Part shown: positions 26,191 through 35,679 of the stretch, one piece after another
Position numbering within the stretch: the first letter of the stretch is position 1
Layout: each line of letters starts with the position of its first letter
From: Actinoplanes couchii
GTDB lineage: Bacteria > Actinomycetota > Actinomycetes > Mycobacteriales > Micromonosporaceae
Length of the DNA stretch: 64,000 nt
Reading direction: 5' to 3'
Assembly: GCF_016862075.1 (NCBI RefSeq)
Contig: NZ_BOMG01000070.1
Coordinates: forward strand, 1 to 64,000
Position numbers and translations under genes: made by a program
The notes under the pieces: generated by a model
Databases searched by the model: none
Seen by the model: the letters and a program-made list of their open reading frames with translations, nothing else
What the model was told of the DNA's origin: nothing

Positions 26191-27111
26191 TCCCTACGTC
26201 GCGCCACCTGCCGAGGTGGACAAGGACCCGTGGGCCGGGATCTGGATCGCCGAGGACATCCAGCTGATCCGGCAGGGGATCGAGAACGGCGACTGGATCG
26301 ACGGCACCCTCGGCGTGGTCGCCACGAGCCTGGACGGCTTCGCCTTCGCCGGTGATCCGCTCGGGGGTCCCGGCAGCAGCAGGGTGCGATCACGGCGCTC
26401 GCCGAGGCGACCGCGACGATGGCGGCGATCACCGAGGGCGCCGGGTTCCTCGTCGCGGCGGTTCGGGAACTGGTGCGCGACGCGATCGCCACCGTGGTGT
26501 CCCGGCTGGCCGTCTACGCCGCCGAGGAGGTCGCCACCTTCGGGGCGGCCACCCCGCTCATCCTGCCGAAGGTCGTCTCGGTGGTCTCGTCGTGGTCGGC
26601 CCGGATCGGGCGGTGGCTGACCGCCCTGCTGCGCAGCCTCGACAACCTGGTGCCGCTGGTCCGGCGGATCGAGGACCACATCGACGCGCTGCGCCGGCTG
26701 CTCGATCGGCTCGGTCGCGCCGAGGAGGAGTTCCACGCCCTGCACCGGGTGAAGAAGAAAGGCGCCGGGGCGGTCCAGCTCTACAAGCTGGATTCGGTAC
26801 GGGCGATCGCCGACAAGTACGGCATCGACATCGACGGGCTCCGGATCACCCTGGCCGACCGCCGTTTCCGGGGCTATTGCGGGATGACGAAACCGGACGG
26901 GTCGATCACCCTGTTCGTGCCGGGATTCCGCAGTGAGGAGGACCTGGCGCGGACGCTGGCACACGAGAAGTTCCATCACGACGAGCTCGCCGCCGGAAAA
27001 CCGTATCCGCGGGATCCGGACGAGTTCGAGGCCTTCGAGGACCGGGCGTACGCGCACGAGGATCAGTGGTGGGAAGATCAGCCGGTCCGTCCCGAGCCGA
27101 GAAGGCGATGA
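26183..27111 (+). pseudogene. T7SS polymorphic toxin with HExxH domain, frameshifted
   Basis: The N-terminal part (GTG at 26183) reads GNPYVAPP, then DKDPWAGIWIAEDIQLI and GDWIDGTLGVVATSLDG, the conserved head of actinomycete T7SS polymorphic toxins. After FAGDPLG the frame fails at the five-G run 26363-26367; one extra base there would restore SRQQQGAITALAEATATMAAIT in the frame of the downstream part (ATG 26419 to 27111). That part has a helical trunk and a C-terminal domain with LAHEKFHHDE, an HExxH zinc-peptidase motif, and a trailing acidic AYAHEDQWWED. Either a genuine inactivating frameshift, a programmed slip, or a sequencing error; the downstream 230 residues could also be translated from the internal ATG. 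Confidence 0.65.
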
Positions 27112-27392
27112 TGACATTCGAGCAGTGGCTGGACGTCTACGAGGTCGCCTACCGCAGCGCGGGGGAACCGTTCGACATCGCCTGCCCGGAGTGCGGGCAT
27201 CTGCGGCTCCGGCTGGTCTATACGGCGAAGCCCGGTGCGGATGTCGGGTACGGGACGTTCTGGTGTGAGCACTGCCTCACCGGGATCGGGATCTCCCGGG
27301 CCGTGATTCCGGGCTGGGCGGTCGTCCGGGACGGCAGCCTGCCCGCTGCGGAGCGCACTCCCCGGATTCCGGACTTCCGGCTCGTCTCCTGA
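27108..27392 (+). CDS. Small zinc-ribbon protein, candidate immunity protein
   Basis: 94 residues. Contains CPECGH (about residue 26) and CEHC (about 52), a CxxC...CxxC zinc ribbon. The ATG at 27108 overlaps the toxin stop as ATGA, and GAAGGCG precedes it. A gene fused this tightly behind a polymorphic toxin is usually its immunity factor; no known immunity family is recognised, so that role is inferred from position only. Ends 69 nt before the SARP-type regulator. Confidence 0.7.
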   Translation: MMTFEQWLDVYEVAYRSAGEPFDIACPECGHLRLRLVYTAKPGADVGYGTFWCEHCLTGIGISRAVIPGWAVVRDGSLPAAERTPRIPDFRLVS

Positions 27393-27461
27393 CTTCTCGT
27401 CCGACTTCTCGCCGTGGTGGGCGGGCCCGCTCCGGTGGCGGGAGTGAGGGAGGATCGACGG

Positions 27462-30400
27462 GTGAGTGTTGGTGGGGACGGGGTGGTCGTCGGGCTCTTC
27501 GGTGGGGTTCGGGTCGAGCGGGGTGGGGACGGGGTTTCGGTGCCGGGGAACCGGCTTCGGGGGCTTGTCGTCCGGCTCGCTGTCGCCGGTGGGCGGGCGG
27601 TGGCGCCCGCGGTGCTGGTGGCGGCTCTGTGGCCGGAAGAGCGGCCTGCTGATCCGGTCAATGCCCTGCAATCGCTCGTGTCCCGGCTCCGGCGGATCGT
27701 CGGGGCGGCTGCCGTCGCCCAGTCCGAGGGTGGGTACCGGCTGGTCGCGGTGGATGTCGACGTTCTCCGGTTCGGGCGGCTGGCGGCCGGTGGGCGGGAA
27801 CGGCTCCGGGGTGGAGATCTCGCCGGGGCCGCCGCGATGCTGGGGGAGGCCGCGGGGCTCGTGCACGGGGCGGTCGCTCCGGAACTCGCCGAGGTCGCGC
27901 CCGCCCATGCGGTGCGCCTGGCCCGGGACGTCGTCGACCTCGGGGCTGATCTTGCCGAGGCCGAGATCGGGCTGGGGCGGGCCGATCGGGCCGCGGCACG
28001 GCTGACCGGGCTGGTGGCCGAGCATCCGATCGACGAACGGTTCGCGAGTCTGCTGATCGACGCGCTGGCCGCGCAGGGGCGGCAGGGGGACGCGCTCGCC
28101 GTCTACGAACGGATCCGGGAAGGCCTCGCCGACCAGCTGGGCGCCGACCCGGGCGCGGCCCTGCGGGACCGCCACCTGCGCCTGCTCCGCGGCGACACCG
28201 ACACCCCCACCCCGGAAACGAGTGCCCGGCAACTGAGCGGCTCAGCGAACAGCAATGAGCAGGACGCGGCGGAAACAAGTGTGGCCGGGGTGGGGACGGG
28301 GCTGGTGGCCGTACCGGCGGGAAGGGGTGGTGGGCTGGAACCGCGGACCTCGGCGGGATCGGCGGTGGTGACTCCGACGAATCTGCCGGCGCCGTTGACC
28401 AGTTTTGTCGGGCGGGAGGACGATCTCGCCCGGGTGGACCTCCTGCTCGCCGATGGGCGTCTGGTCACCGTGACCGGGCCGGGTGGGGCCGGTAAGACCC
28501 GCCTCGCCACCGAAGCCGCCCGCCGGCACACCGCCGGCAACCCGGACGGCACCTGGCTCGTCGATCTGGCGTCGGTGACCGAGAATGCCAAGGTGGGCGC
28601 GGCGGTCGTGGCGGCTGCGGGTCTGCGCGGGGCGGCGCTGTTCGAGACCGGTGCGCGGGTACGCCCGGACGGCCGCGAGGACGTCGATCTGCTCGCCGAG
28701 CGGCTGTCCGGCCGCCGGGTGCTGCTCGTGGTCGACAACTGTGAACATCTCATCGACGCCGTCGCGCATCTGGTGACCGCGCTGCTGACCCGGTGCCCGC
28801 TGCTGCGGGTGCTGGCCACCAGCCGGGAGCCGCTCGCGGTGGACGGTGAGGCGCTGGTGCCGCTGGGCCCGCTGGACCTGCCGGGGGCCGACGACGAACC
28901 GGCCGTGGCGATGCGGGCGACGGCGGTGCGGCTGTTCACCGAGCGGGCCGCCGCGGTCCGGCCCGGTTTCACCGTCGACGACGGCACGGTCCGGGACGTG
29001 ATCCGGGTGGTCCGCGGCCTGGACGGGCTGCCGCTGGCCCTGGAGCTGGCCGCCGCCCGGCTGCGCACGCTCGGCCTGCCGGAGCTGCGGGCCGGCCTGT
29101 CCGACCGGTTCCGGCTGCTGAACACCGGCAGCCGGACCGCCCAGCCCCGGCACCGGACCCTGCGCGCGGTGATCGCCTGGAGCTGGGATCTGCTCACCGA
29201 CCGGGAGCGGCGGCTGGCCGAGCGCCTGGCGGTCCTGCCGGGCGGCGTGACCGTGGGCCTGGCCACCGCGACCGGTGACCGGGACGGTGACGCGGGGGAG
29301 TTGCTCGCCGCGCTGGTGGACCGGTCGATCCTGCAGCTGGGCCCGGGGGAGGGCCGCTACCGGATGCTGGAGACGTTGCGCGAGTACGGCATCGAGCGCC
29401 TCACCGAACAGGGCATCCTGACCGAGGTCCGGGACGCCGCGGCCCGCCACCTGGGGGTGCTGGTGGCCGGCTGGGACGCCCGGCTGCGTACCGCCGACCA
29501 GGTGGCCGCGCTCCGGGCGCTGCGCGCCGAGTACGACAACGCCCTGTCCGCCCTGCGGCACTGGTGCGACACCGGGAACGCGCGGGCCGCGGTGACCCTG
29601 GCCCTGGACCTGACCTGGTACTGGCAGATGTTCGGCCGGCACGACGACGCCCGGTACTGGCTGAGCGCCGCCCTGGCGACGCCGGGGGAGGTCGATCCGG
29701 TGTCCGTCGACTGTGCCGAGGCGGTGATGATGCTGAACCGGTCGAGCACCGAACCGGCCCTGATGAACGAGACCGCCCACCAGCGCATCGAACGTCTCGC
29801 CGGCCTGAGCGCCCGGCTGTCCCGGCACGAGGAGCTGCCCGGCCCGGCCGGGGCGGTCGCGGCGGCCACCCTCTACTTCGCCGGCAAGGACGCGGAGGCG
29901 GGCCGCCGGGTGGACCGGATGATCGCCGGCCCGGACCGGTGGCTGGCGTCGCTGGCGAACCTGTTCAAGGCACAGATCGCCGAGAACGACGGTGACATGG
30001 ATCTGCTGGCCCGGCACGTGACGGCGGCCCTGGACGGGTTCCAGGCCCTCGGCGACCGCTGGGGCCAGGCGACGGTGCTGCCGTTGCGGGCGCTGACCCG
30101 GCAGTTCGACGGTGACCTGGACGGCGCCCTGACCGACCTGCGGACGGCGCGGGCGCTGGCCCGCCAGTTCGGTTCGCTGGACATCGCCGACGAGATCTTC
30201 ATCGACATCCGCTGGGCGGACCTGCACATGCGCCGGGGCGAGCCGGACGGGGCCCGGGAGGCGCTGCGGTCGGCCCGGTCGCGTGCCGAACGGTCCGGGT
30301 CCGCCGACATGGTGCTGCTGGTGGACGCCTTGGAGGCGGGGGTGCTGACCTGGCTCGGCGACTACGACCGGGCCCAGGAGCTGGTGGACCGGTCGGCTGC

Positions 30401-30836
30401 CGGGTTCGGGCTGGACTTCGAGCGGGTCACGCTGATGGCCGGCGACCACGGCACGGCGCTGGTCGGCGCGGTCCGGGCGTCGCTGGCCGTGCACCGCGGC
30501 GATCCGGCGACGGCGGAGAAGGCGCTGCTGGTGGCGTACCCGGCGGCGCTGGAGACCCGGGACATGCCGATCCTGGCGATGGTCGCGGTGTCGGCGGGCG
30601 GGCTGGCGGTGCTGCGCGGCCGGTTCCGGGACGCGGCGCTGCTGATCGGTGCGGCGGCCCGGCTGCGGGGCGCGCACGACCACACCGACCTGCAGGTGGC
30701 CCGGGTCGCGGGACAGGTCCGGTCGGCGCTGGGCGAGGAGGGCTTCGGGGAGGCGTACGCCGCGGGATGGTCCTTGGACACCGCAGCCGCGCGGAGTCTG
30801 ATCGACCCCGCGCGGCTCGCACTGCCCGGATCGTGA
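27462..30836 (+). CDS. AfsR/SARP-family STAND transcriptional regulator
   Basis: 1124 residues. Order of domains: OmpR-like winged helix (about 1-95), bacterial transcriptional activator (BTAD) helices (about 100-245), a variable linker, an NB-ARC-type ATPase with Walker A VTGPGGAGKTRL (about 337-348) and Walker B VLLVVDNCEHLID, a TSREPL sensor, then TPR-like helices from about residue 680 to the end. Such proteins activate secondary-metabolism or stress genes after nucleotide-dependent oligomerisation. The GTG at 27462 follows GGGAGG and starts the first strand of the DNA-binding domain; no biosynthetic genes adjoin it here. Confidence 0.88.
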   Translation: MSVGGDGVVVGLFGGVRVERGGDGVSVPGNRLRGLVVRLAVAGGRAVAPAVLVAALWPEERPADPVNALQSLVSRLRRIVGAAAVAQSEGGYRLVAVDVDVLRFGRLAAGGRERLRGGDLAGAAAMLGEAAGLVHGAVAPELAEVAPAHAVRLARDVVDLGADLAEAEIGLGRADRAAARLTGLVAEHPIDERFASLLIDALAAQGRQGDALAVYERIREGLADQLGADPGAALRDRHLRLLRGDTDTPTPETSARQLSGSANSNEQDAAETSVAGVGTGLVAVPAGRGGGLEPRTSAGSAVVTPTNLPAPLTSFVGREDDLARVDLLLADGRLVTVTGPGGAGKTRLATEAARRHTAGNPDGTWLVDLASVTENAKVGAAVVAAAGLRGAALFETGARVRPDGREDVDLLAERLSGRRVLLVVDNCEHLIDAVAHLVTALLTRCPLLRVLATSREPLAVDGEALVPLGPLDLPGADDEPAVAMRATAVRLFTERAAAVRPGFTVDDGTVRDVIRVVRGLDGLPLALELAAARLRTLGLPELRAGLSDRFRLLNTGSRTAQPRHRTLRAVIAWSWDLLTDRERRLAERLAVLPGGVTVGLATATGDRDGDAGELLAALVDRSILQLGPGEGRYRMLETLREYGIERLTEQGILTEVRDAAARHLGVLVAGWDARLRTADQVAALRALRAEYDNALSALRHWCDTGNARAAVTLALDLTWYWQMFGRHDDARYWLSAALATPGEVDPVSVDCAEAVMMLNRSSTEPALMNETAHQRIERLAGLSARLSRHEELPGPAGAVAAATLYFAGKDAEAGRRVDRMIAGPDRWLASLANLFKAQIAENDGDMDLLARHVTAALDGFQALGDRWGQATVLPLRALTRQFDGDLDGALTDLRTARALARQFGSLDIADEIFIDIRWADLHMRRGEPDGAREALRSARSRAERSGSADMVLLVDALEAGVLTWLGDYDRAQELVDRSAAGFGLDFERVTLMAGDHGTALVGAVRASLAVHRGDPATAEKALLVAYPAALETRDMPILAMVAVSAGGLAVLRGRFRDAALLIGAAARLRGAHDHTDLQVARVAGQVRSALGEEGFGEAYAAGWSLDTAAARSLIDPARLALPGS

Positions 30837-30840
30837 AAGA

Positions 30841-31605
30841 TCAGGCCCGCCGGGCGTAGGCCCGCAGGGCCAGCGGCACGAACACCACGAGCAGGCCGGC
30901 CATCCAGAGCAGGGTTTGCATCAGCGGTCCGGCGACCGGGCCCTCGACCAGCAGCCCGCGGATCACCTCGACCAGTGGGGTGATCGGGTTGACCGACACG
31001 AACCCCTGCAGCCAGCCGGGCAGGGTGTCGGTGGCGACGAACACGTTGGAGCCGAACGTCAGCGGCAGCACCAGCAGGAACATGATGCCCTGGACGGCGC
31101 CGGAGGTCCGGGCGAGCATCCCGACCCACACCGAGATCCAGCAGAAGCAGAGCCCGAACCCGATCGACAGGGCCACCGCCGCGACGGCCGGCAGGAAGCC
31201 GGTCTGGATCCGGAAACCCATGATGGTGCCGAAGCCGAGCATCACCACACACACCGTCAGGTACCGGACCACATCGGCCAGGACCGCGCCGATCAGTGGC
31301 GCGGCCCGGGAGATCGGCAGTGACCGGAACCGGTCGAAGACGCCTTTCTCGATGTCCGCGTTGAGGTTCTGCCCGAGTGCCACCCCGCCCATCGCGAGCG
31401 ATTGCGCGAGCATGCCGGGTAACAGGAACTGCAGGTACGCGTCGCGATCCCCGGCGATGGCGCCGCCGAGCAGGTAGGTGAACATCAGCAGGAAGATCAC
31501 CGGCTGGAGGGTGACGTCGATCAGCGCCTCGGGGGTGCGGATCGTCTTGATCAGGCTGCGCTGGGCCAGGGACGTGCTGTGCCTGGCGATGGCCAAGGTG
31601 CTCAT
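30841..31605 (-). CDS. ABC-2 type transporter permease (DrrB-like)
   Basis: 254 residues with six predicted membrane helices and the ABC-2 signature around FDRFRSLPISRAAPLIGAVLADVVRY (about residues 90-115). Partner permease of the ATPase gene upstream, coupled by ATGA at 31602-31605. Together they resemble daunorubicin/doxorubicin-type DrrAB exporters. Convergent with the AfsR-type regulator with only four bases between their stops. The ATG at 31605 gives the usual short cytoplasmic N-terminus. Confidence 0.9.
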   Translation of the reverse strand: MSTLAIARHSTSLAQRSLIKTIRTPEALIDVTLQPVIFLLMFTYLLGGAIAGDRDAYLQFLLPGMLAQSLAMGGVALGQNLNADIEKGVFDRFRSLPISRAAPLIGAVLADVVRYLTVCVVMLGFGTIMGFRIQTGFLPAVAAVALSIGFGLCFCWISVWVGMLARTSGAVQGIMFLLVLPLTFGSNVFVATDTLPGWLQGFVSVNPITPLVEVIRGLLVEGPVAGPLMQTLLWMAGLLVVFVPLALRAYARRA

Positions 31606-32576
31606 ACCAGTTCTTCCTTCTTCGTACGGCCGGTCAGCACGTGGAACACCTCGTCCAGGCTGGGCAGGTGCAGGGCCAGTTCGGTGACCTCGATCCGGTC
31701 CGCGCGCAGCGCCGGGATCAGCTTGTCCAGGGCCTCGTCGCCGGTGACCGGCACCGAGGCGGCGCCCGCGCGGGATCCGGCGTTCTCGTCCCGGCTCGCG
31801 GTGGTGCCCGCGGCGGCCACCAGGTCCAGCAGTCGCAGCACGTCCGGCACCCGGTCCGGGTCGGCCGGGCGGACCCGGAGCGTCTGCCCGCCCACCTTGC
31901 GCTTGAGCCCGTCCGGGGTGTCGTGCGCGATCACCCTCCCGTGGTCGACGACCACGATCTCGTCGGCGAGCGCGTCCGCCTCCTCCAGGTACTGGGTGGT
32001 CAGCAGCACGCTCGCGCCACTGGTGACCTGGGTGCGGACCACACCCCACATGTCCTCGCGCTTGGCCGGGTCGAGACCTGTCGTCGGCTCGTCCAGGAAG
32101 ATCACCTCGGGGTGCCCGACGAGACTCGCGGCCAGGTCGAGACGGCGGCGCATGCCACCGGAATACGTCTTAGCCGGACGCTGCCCGGCCTCCTCCAGGT
32201 CGAACCACGCCAGCAGTTCTCTGGCCCGGGCTCGCGCGCCGGCCCTGGTCAGATCCAGGAGACGACCGATCAACACCAGATTTTGTACGCCGGTCAGGTC
32301 CTCGTCCACCGACGCGTACTGCCCGGTCAGGCCGATCTTGCGGCGTACCTTCGCCGGCTCCTTCAGCACGTCGACGCCGGCCACCACGGCGCTGCCCTCG
32401 TCGGGTTTCAGCAGGGTGGCGAGGACCCGTACCGCGGTGGTCTTGCCCGCGCCGTTGGGACCGAGTACCCCGAGCACCGTCCCGCGGCGCATCGACAGGT
32501 CCACCCCGTCCAGCGCCTGGGTACCACCGAACCGTTTGCGCAGCCCCTCGGCGCGCACCACCAGATCGTCTGTCAT
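31602..32576 (-). CDS. ABC transporter ATP-binding protein (DrrA-like)
   Basis: 324 residues: Walker A GPNGAGKTT (about 38-46), Q-loop GLTGQYASVDE, signature YSGGMRRRLDLA (about 138), Walker B VIFLDEPTTGLD and H-loop segment TTQYLEEAD. The C-terminal extension (about 230-324) ends LPSLDEVFHVLTGR, as in DrrA-family drug exporters. The ATG at 32576 is chosen over an upstream in-frame ATG at 32630 that lies in the hairpin region. Substrate unknown. Confidence 0.92.
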   Translation of the reverse strand: MTDDLVVRAEGLRKRFGGTQALDGVDLSMRRGTVLGVLGPNGAGKTTAVRVLATLLKPDEGSAVVAGVDVLKEPAKVRRKIGLTGQYASVDEDLTGVQNLVLIGRLLDLTRAGARARARELLAWFDLEEAGQRPAKTYSGGMRRRLDLAASLVGHPEVIFLDEPTTGLDPAKREDMWGVVRTQVTSGASVLLTTQYLEEADALADEIVVVDHGRVIAHDTPDGLKRKVGGQTLRVRPADPDRVPDVLRLLDLVAAAGTTASRDENAGSRAGAASVPVTGDEALDKLIPALRADRIEVTELALHLPSLDEVFHVLTGRTKKEELV

Positions 32577-32610
32577 GCCCGCAGCGTGCCGCCCCGCGCT
32601 GCCATACAAC

Positions 32611-32648
32611 GCACACGCCGCTGTCATCACGATGACAGCGGCGTGTGC
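32611..32648 (-). terminator. 17-bp perfect hairpin downstream of dctA
   Basis: Arms GCACACGCCGCTGTCAT and its complement, loop CACG, starting 16 nt after the dctA stop. Very stable stem without a U-tract; most likely the dctA terminator, insulating the drug-exporter operon whose start is 35 nt further on. Confidence 0.75.
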
Positions 32649-32663
32649 GGCGAACAGGTCGTC

Positions 32664-34043
32664 CTACGAAGCGGCGGGCTCGGACTTGCGCTCCGGCTCG
32701 GCCGGCGGGGCGGGCGGCTCGGCGGGCGACGCCGCGTGGTGGTCGTCGACCATGGTGGCCTCGTCGAACGGGTCGTTGCCGGCCAGCACCAGCGCGGCCC
32801 GTTCCCGGTCGAACTCCTTGGTCCAGGTGCCGATCAGGACCGTGGCGACCGCGTTGCCGGCGAAGTTGGTCAGCGCGCGGGCCTCGGACATGAACCGGTC
32901 GATGCCGACGATCAGGCCGACGCCGTCGACCAGGTCGGGGCGGTGGCTCTGCAGGCCGCCGGCCAGGGTGGCCAGGCCGGCGCCGGTGACACCGGCGGCA
33001 CCCTTCGAAGCGATGATCATGAAGAGCAGCAGCGACACCTGCTCGGAGATCGACAGCGGGTCACCCATCGCCGACGCCACGAACAGCGACGCCATGGTCA
33101 GGTAGATCGCGGTGCCGTCCAGGTTGAACGAGTACCCGGTCGGCACGGTGATGCCGACGACCGGCTTGGAGACACCGACGTGCTCCATCTTCGCGATCAG
33201 GCGGGGCAGCGCCGACTCCGACGACGACGTCGACACGATCAGCAGGAACTCCCGGCCCAGGTACTTGAAGAGGCTGAGGATGTTGATCCGGGCGACGAAC
33301 CAGAGGATCGAGCCGAGCACGATGAAGACGAACAGCGCACAGGTGATGTAGAAGCCGAGCATGATCTGCGCCAGGCTGATCAGCGCGTCCACGCCGGTGG
33401 CGCCGACGACCGCCGCGATCGCGCCGAACGCGCCGATCGGGGCCAGCCACATCAGCATCGCCAGGATCCGGAAGACCACCCGCTGGAACATCCCGATGGC
33501 CCGCAGGACCGGCTCGGAGATGGAACCCAGGGTCTGCAGCGCGAAACCGGTCAGCAGCGCCACCAGAAGCGTCTGCAGCACGTTGCCGGAGGCGAACGGG
33601 GAGAGCAGGCTGTCCGGGATGATCCCGAGCAGGAAGTCGGCGGTGCTGGTGGCGGTGTCCTCGCCGACCGCCTTCTGCCCGGCCGCGGCCACCTTCTCGT
33701 CCAGGTGCATGCCGGAACCCGGCTGGATGATGTTGCCGACGATCAGGCCGATCGCCAGGGCCACCGTCGACATGCTGAGGAAGTAGGCCAGGGCCAGACC
33801 GCCGACCTTGCCGACCTGAGCGGCCTGCCGGATCGAGCCGACGCCCAGCACGATGGTGCAGAAGATGACCGGCGCGATCATCATCTTGATGAGATCGACG
33901 AAGCCGGTGCCTATCGGTTTGAGCTCGACCGCGAAGTCCGGCACGATCAGGCCGACGGCGATGCCGAGCAGGACGGCCACGATGACCGCCAGGTACAGGA
34001 AGTGGGTGCGGTCCCGTTTGACCGGGGCGGTGGTGGAAGTCAT
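32664..34043 (-). CDS. dctA: Dicarboxylate/cation symporter (DctA-like)
   Basis: 459-residue DAACS-family transporter with the two re-entrant hairpins: SSSESALPRLI (HP1 serine-rich motif), the NLDGTAIY sodium/substrate motif of TM7 and the GAAGVTGAGLATLAG HP2 region. Imports C4-dicarboxylates or acidic amino acids with cations at the plasma membrane. An unusual Pro/Glu-rich tail (last ~30 residues) follows TM8. Divergent from a CitA/DctS-type sensor kinase, its probable regulator. Confidence 0.92.
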   Translation of the reverse strand: MTSTTAPVKRDRTHFLYLAVIVAVLLGIAVGLIVPDFAVELKPIGTGFVDLIKMMIAPVIFCTIVLGVGSIRQAAQVGKVGGLALAYFLSMSTVALAIGLIVGNIIQPGSGMHLDEKVAAAGQKAVGEDTATSTADFLLGIIPDSLLSPFASGNVLQTLLVALLTGFALQTLGSISEPVLRAIGMFQRVVFRILAMLMWLAPIGAFGAIAAVVGATGVDALISLAQIMLGFYITCALFVFIVLGSILWFVARINILSLFKYLGREFLLIVSTSSSESALPRLIAKMEHVGVSKPVVGITVPTGYSFNLDGTAIYLTMASLFVASAMGDPLSISEQVSLLLFMIIASKGAAGVTGAGLATLAGGLQSHRPDLVDGVGLIVGIDRFMSEARALTNFAGNAVATVLIGTWTKEFDRERAALVLAGNDPFDEATMVDDHHAASPAEPPAPPAEPERKSEPAAS

Positions 34044-34125
34044 GCCGAGAATGTGGCCTGGGTCTCAGAGACTTTCACCGTTACGTTCATTCTGTTCACT
34101 CGAACGAAACGATCGGGGCACGGTT

Positions 34126-35679
34126 TTGGCACGTCGATGGAGCATCGCCCGGCAGCTCTTCGCCCTCCAGGTGCTGGTGGTGACGCTGCTGGTGGCGATC
34201 GGCACGGTCGGGGCGGTGCTGCTCGCCCGCCGCGACGCGCACACCGCCGCCGTCGCCGAGGTGGTCGCGGTGGCCGAGTCGATAGCCCACTCCCCGTCGG
34301 TGGTCGAGGCACTGCGAACGTCAAACCCGACAACCTTGCTGCAGCCGTACGCCGAAGCCACCCGCGACGCCACCGACACCGACTTCATCGTGGTGATGGC
34401 CCCGGACCGCACCCGCTACACCCACCCCACCACCGAACTGATCGGGCAGCCGTTCGCCGGAACCGTGGAGAAGGCGCTGCGCGGCGGCACCGTCATCGAG
34501 GAGTACCGCGGCAGTCTCGGCCCGTCGGTCCGCACCGTCGTCCCGGTCCGCGACACCGACGGGCGCACCGTCATCGGTCTCGTCTCGGTCGGCATCCGCA
34601 CCGAGGCCATCAACCGTGACCTGATCGCCCAGCTGCCCGCCTTCGCCGCCGCCACCGGGGTCGCCCTGCTCCTGGCCGCCGGTGGATCCTGGCTGCTCAG
34701 CCGCCGCCTGCGCCGCCAGACCCACGGCCTCGGCCCGGCCGAGATGACCCGCATGTTCGAGTACTACGACGCCGTCCTGCACGCCGTCCGCGAAGGCCTC
34801 GTCGTCGTCGACCGCGACGGCCGGGTCACCCTGATCAACGACGAGGGCCGCCGCCTGCTCGGCGTCACCGACGACGGCCCCGCCGACCTGCCCACCGAGG
34901 TCGCCGGCCTGATTGCCGAACAACGGCCCACCGTCGACGAACCCGTCCTCATCGGCGACCGCGTCCTGGTCGCCAGCCGCCGCGAGACCCGCTTCGACGG
35001 CCGTGTCCTCGGCACCGTCCTCACCCTGCGCGACCACACCGAACTGCGCGCCCTCACCGGCGAACTCGACTCGGTCCGCGGCCTCACCGAAGCCCTGCGC
35101 GCCCAGGCCCACGAAGCCGCCAACCGCCTGCACACCGTCCTCACCATGGTCGAACTCGGCCGCACCGACGAAGCCATCCAGCTCGCCACCGCCGAACTCG
35201 CCCTCGCCCAGCAACTCACCGACCAGGTCGTCGGCGCCGTCGACGAGCCCGCCCTGGCCGCCCTGCTGCTCGGCAAATCCGCCCAGGCCGGCGAACGCGG
35301 CGTCGAACTCACCGTCGACACCGGCTCCCGCCTCACCACCTCCCTGCTGCGTGGCCGCGACCTGATCACCGTCGTCGGCAACCTGATCGACAACGCCCTG
35401 GAAGCCGTCGCCGAGACACCGCTGCCCCGCAAGGTCGACGTGCTCGTCCGCGAACAGGACGGCGAAGTGCTGGTCCGGGTCGGCGACAACGGGCCGGGCC
35501 TCACCGAGGAGCAGGCGGCGTACGCGTTCCGGCGCGGCTGGACCACCAAGGGCGACGGCCACGGCATCGGACTGTCCCTGGTCCGGCAGGTCGCCGAACG
35601 CTACGGCGGCAGCTACCAGATCCGGACCGGGGACCAGGGCGGCGCGGTCATCACCGTACGATTGCCGGTGCCCTCATGA
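34126..35679 (+). CDS. CitA/DcuS-type sensor histidine kinase
   Basis: 517 residues: TM1 (about 9-30), extracytoplasmic Cache/PASc sensor (about 35-165), TM2 (about 172-192), cytoplasmic PAS (about 210-315), a dimerisation helix with the phospho-acceptor region LRAQAHEAANRLHT, then HATPase_c with N-box NLIDNALEAV, G1 DNGPGL and G2 GHGIGLSLV. This layout belongs to kinases sensing citrate or C4-dicarboxylates. The TTG at 34126 begins MARRWSIARQLFALQ right before TM1; the long upstream extension of the frame is antisense to dctA and discarded. Coupled to the response regulator by ATGA. Confidence 0.88.
   Translation: MARRWSIARQLFALQVLVVTLLVAIGTVGAVLLARRDAHTAAVAEVVAVAESIAHSPSVVEALRTSNPTTLLQPYAEATRDATDTDFIVVMAPDRTRYTHPTTELIGQPFAGTVEKALRGGTVIEEYRGSLGPSVRTVVPVRDTDGRTVIGLVSVGIRTEAINRDLIAQLPAFAAATGVALLLAAGGSWLLSRRLRRQTHGLGPAEMTRMFEYYDAVLHAVREGLVVVDRDGRVTLINDEGRRLLGVTDDGPADLPTEVAGLIAEQRPTVDEPVLIGDRVLVASRRETRFDGRVLGTVLTLRDHTELRALTGELDSVRGLTEALRAQAHEAANRLHTVLTMVELGRTDEAIQLATAELALAQQLTDQVVGAVDEPALAALLLGKSAQAGERGVELTVDTGSRLTTSLLRGRDLITVVGNLIDNALEAVAETPLPRKVDVLVREQDGEVLVRVGDNGPGLTEEQAAYAFRRGWTTKGDGHGIGLSLVRQVAERYGGSYQIRTGDQGGAVITVRLPVPS

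Noticed and set aside
31641..34619. 992-codon plus-strand open frame across the DrrA and dctA genes
   Set aside because: Shadow frame opposite two well-supported genes and running through the 17-bp hairpin; Gln/Gly/Arg/Asp composition.
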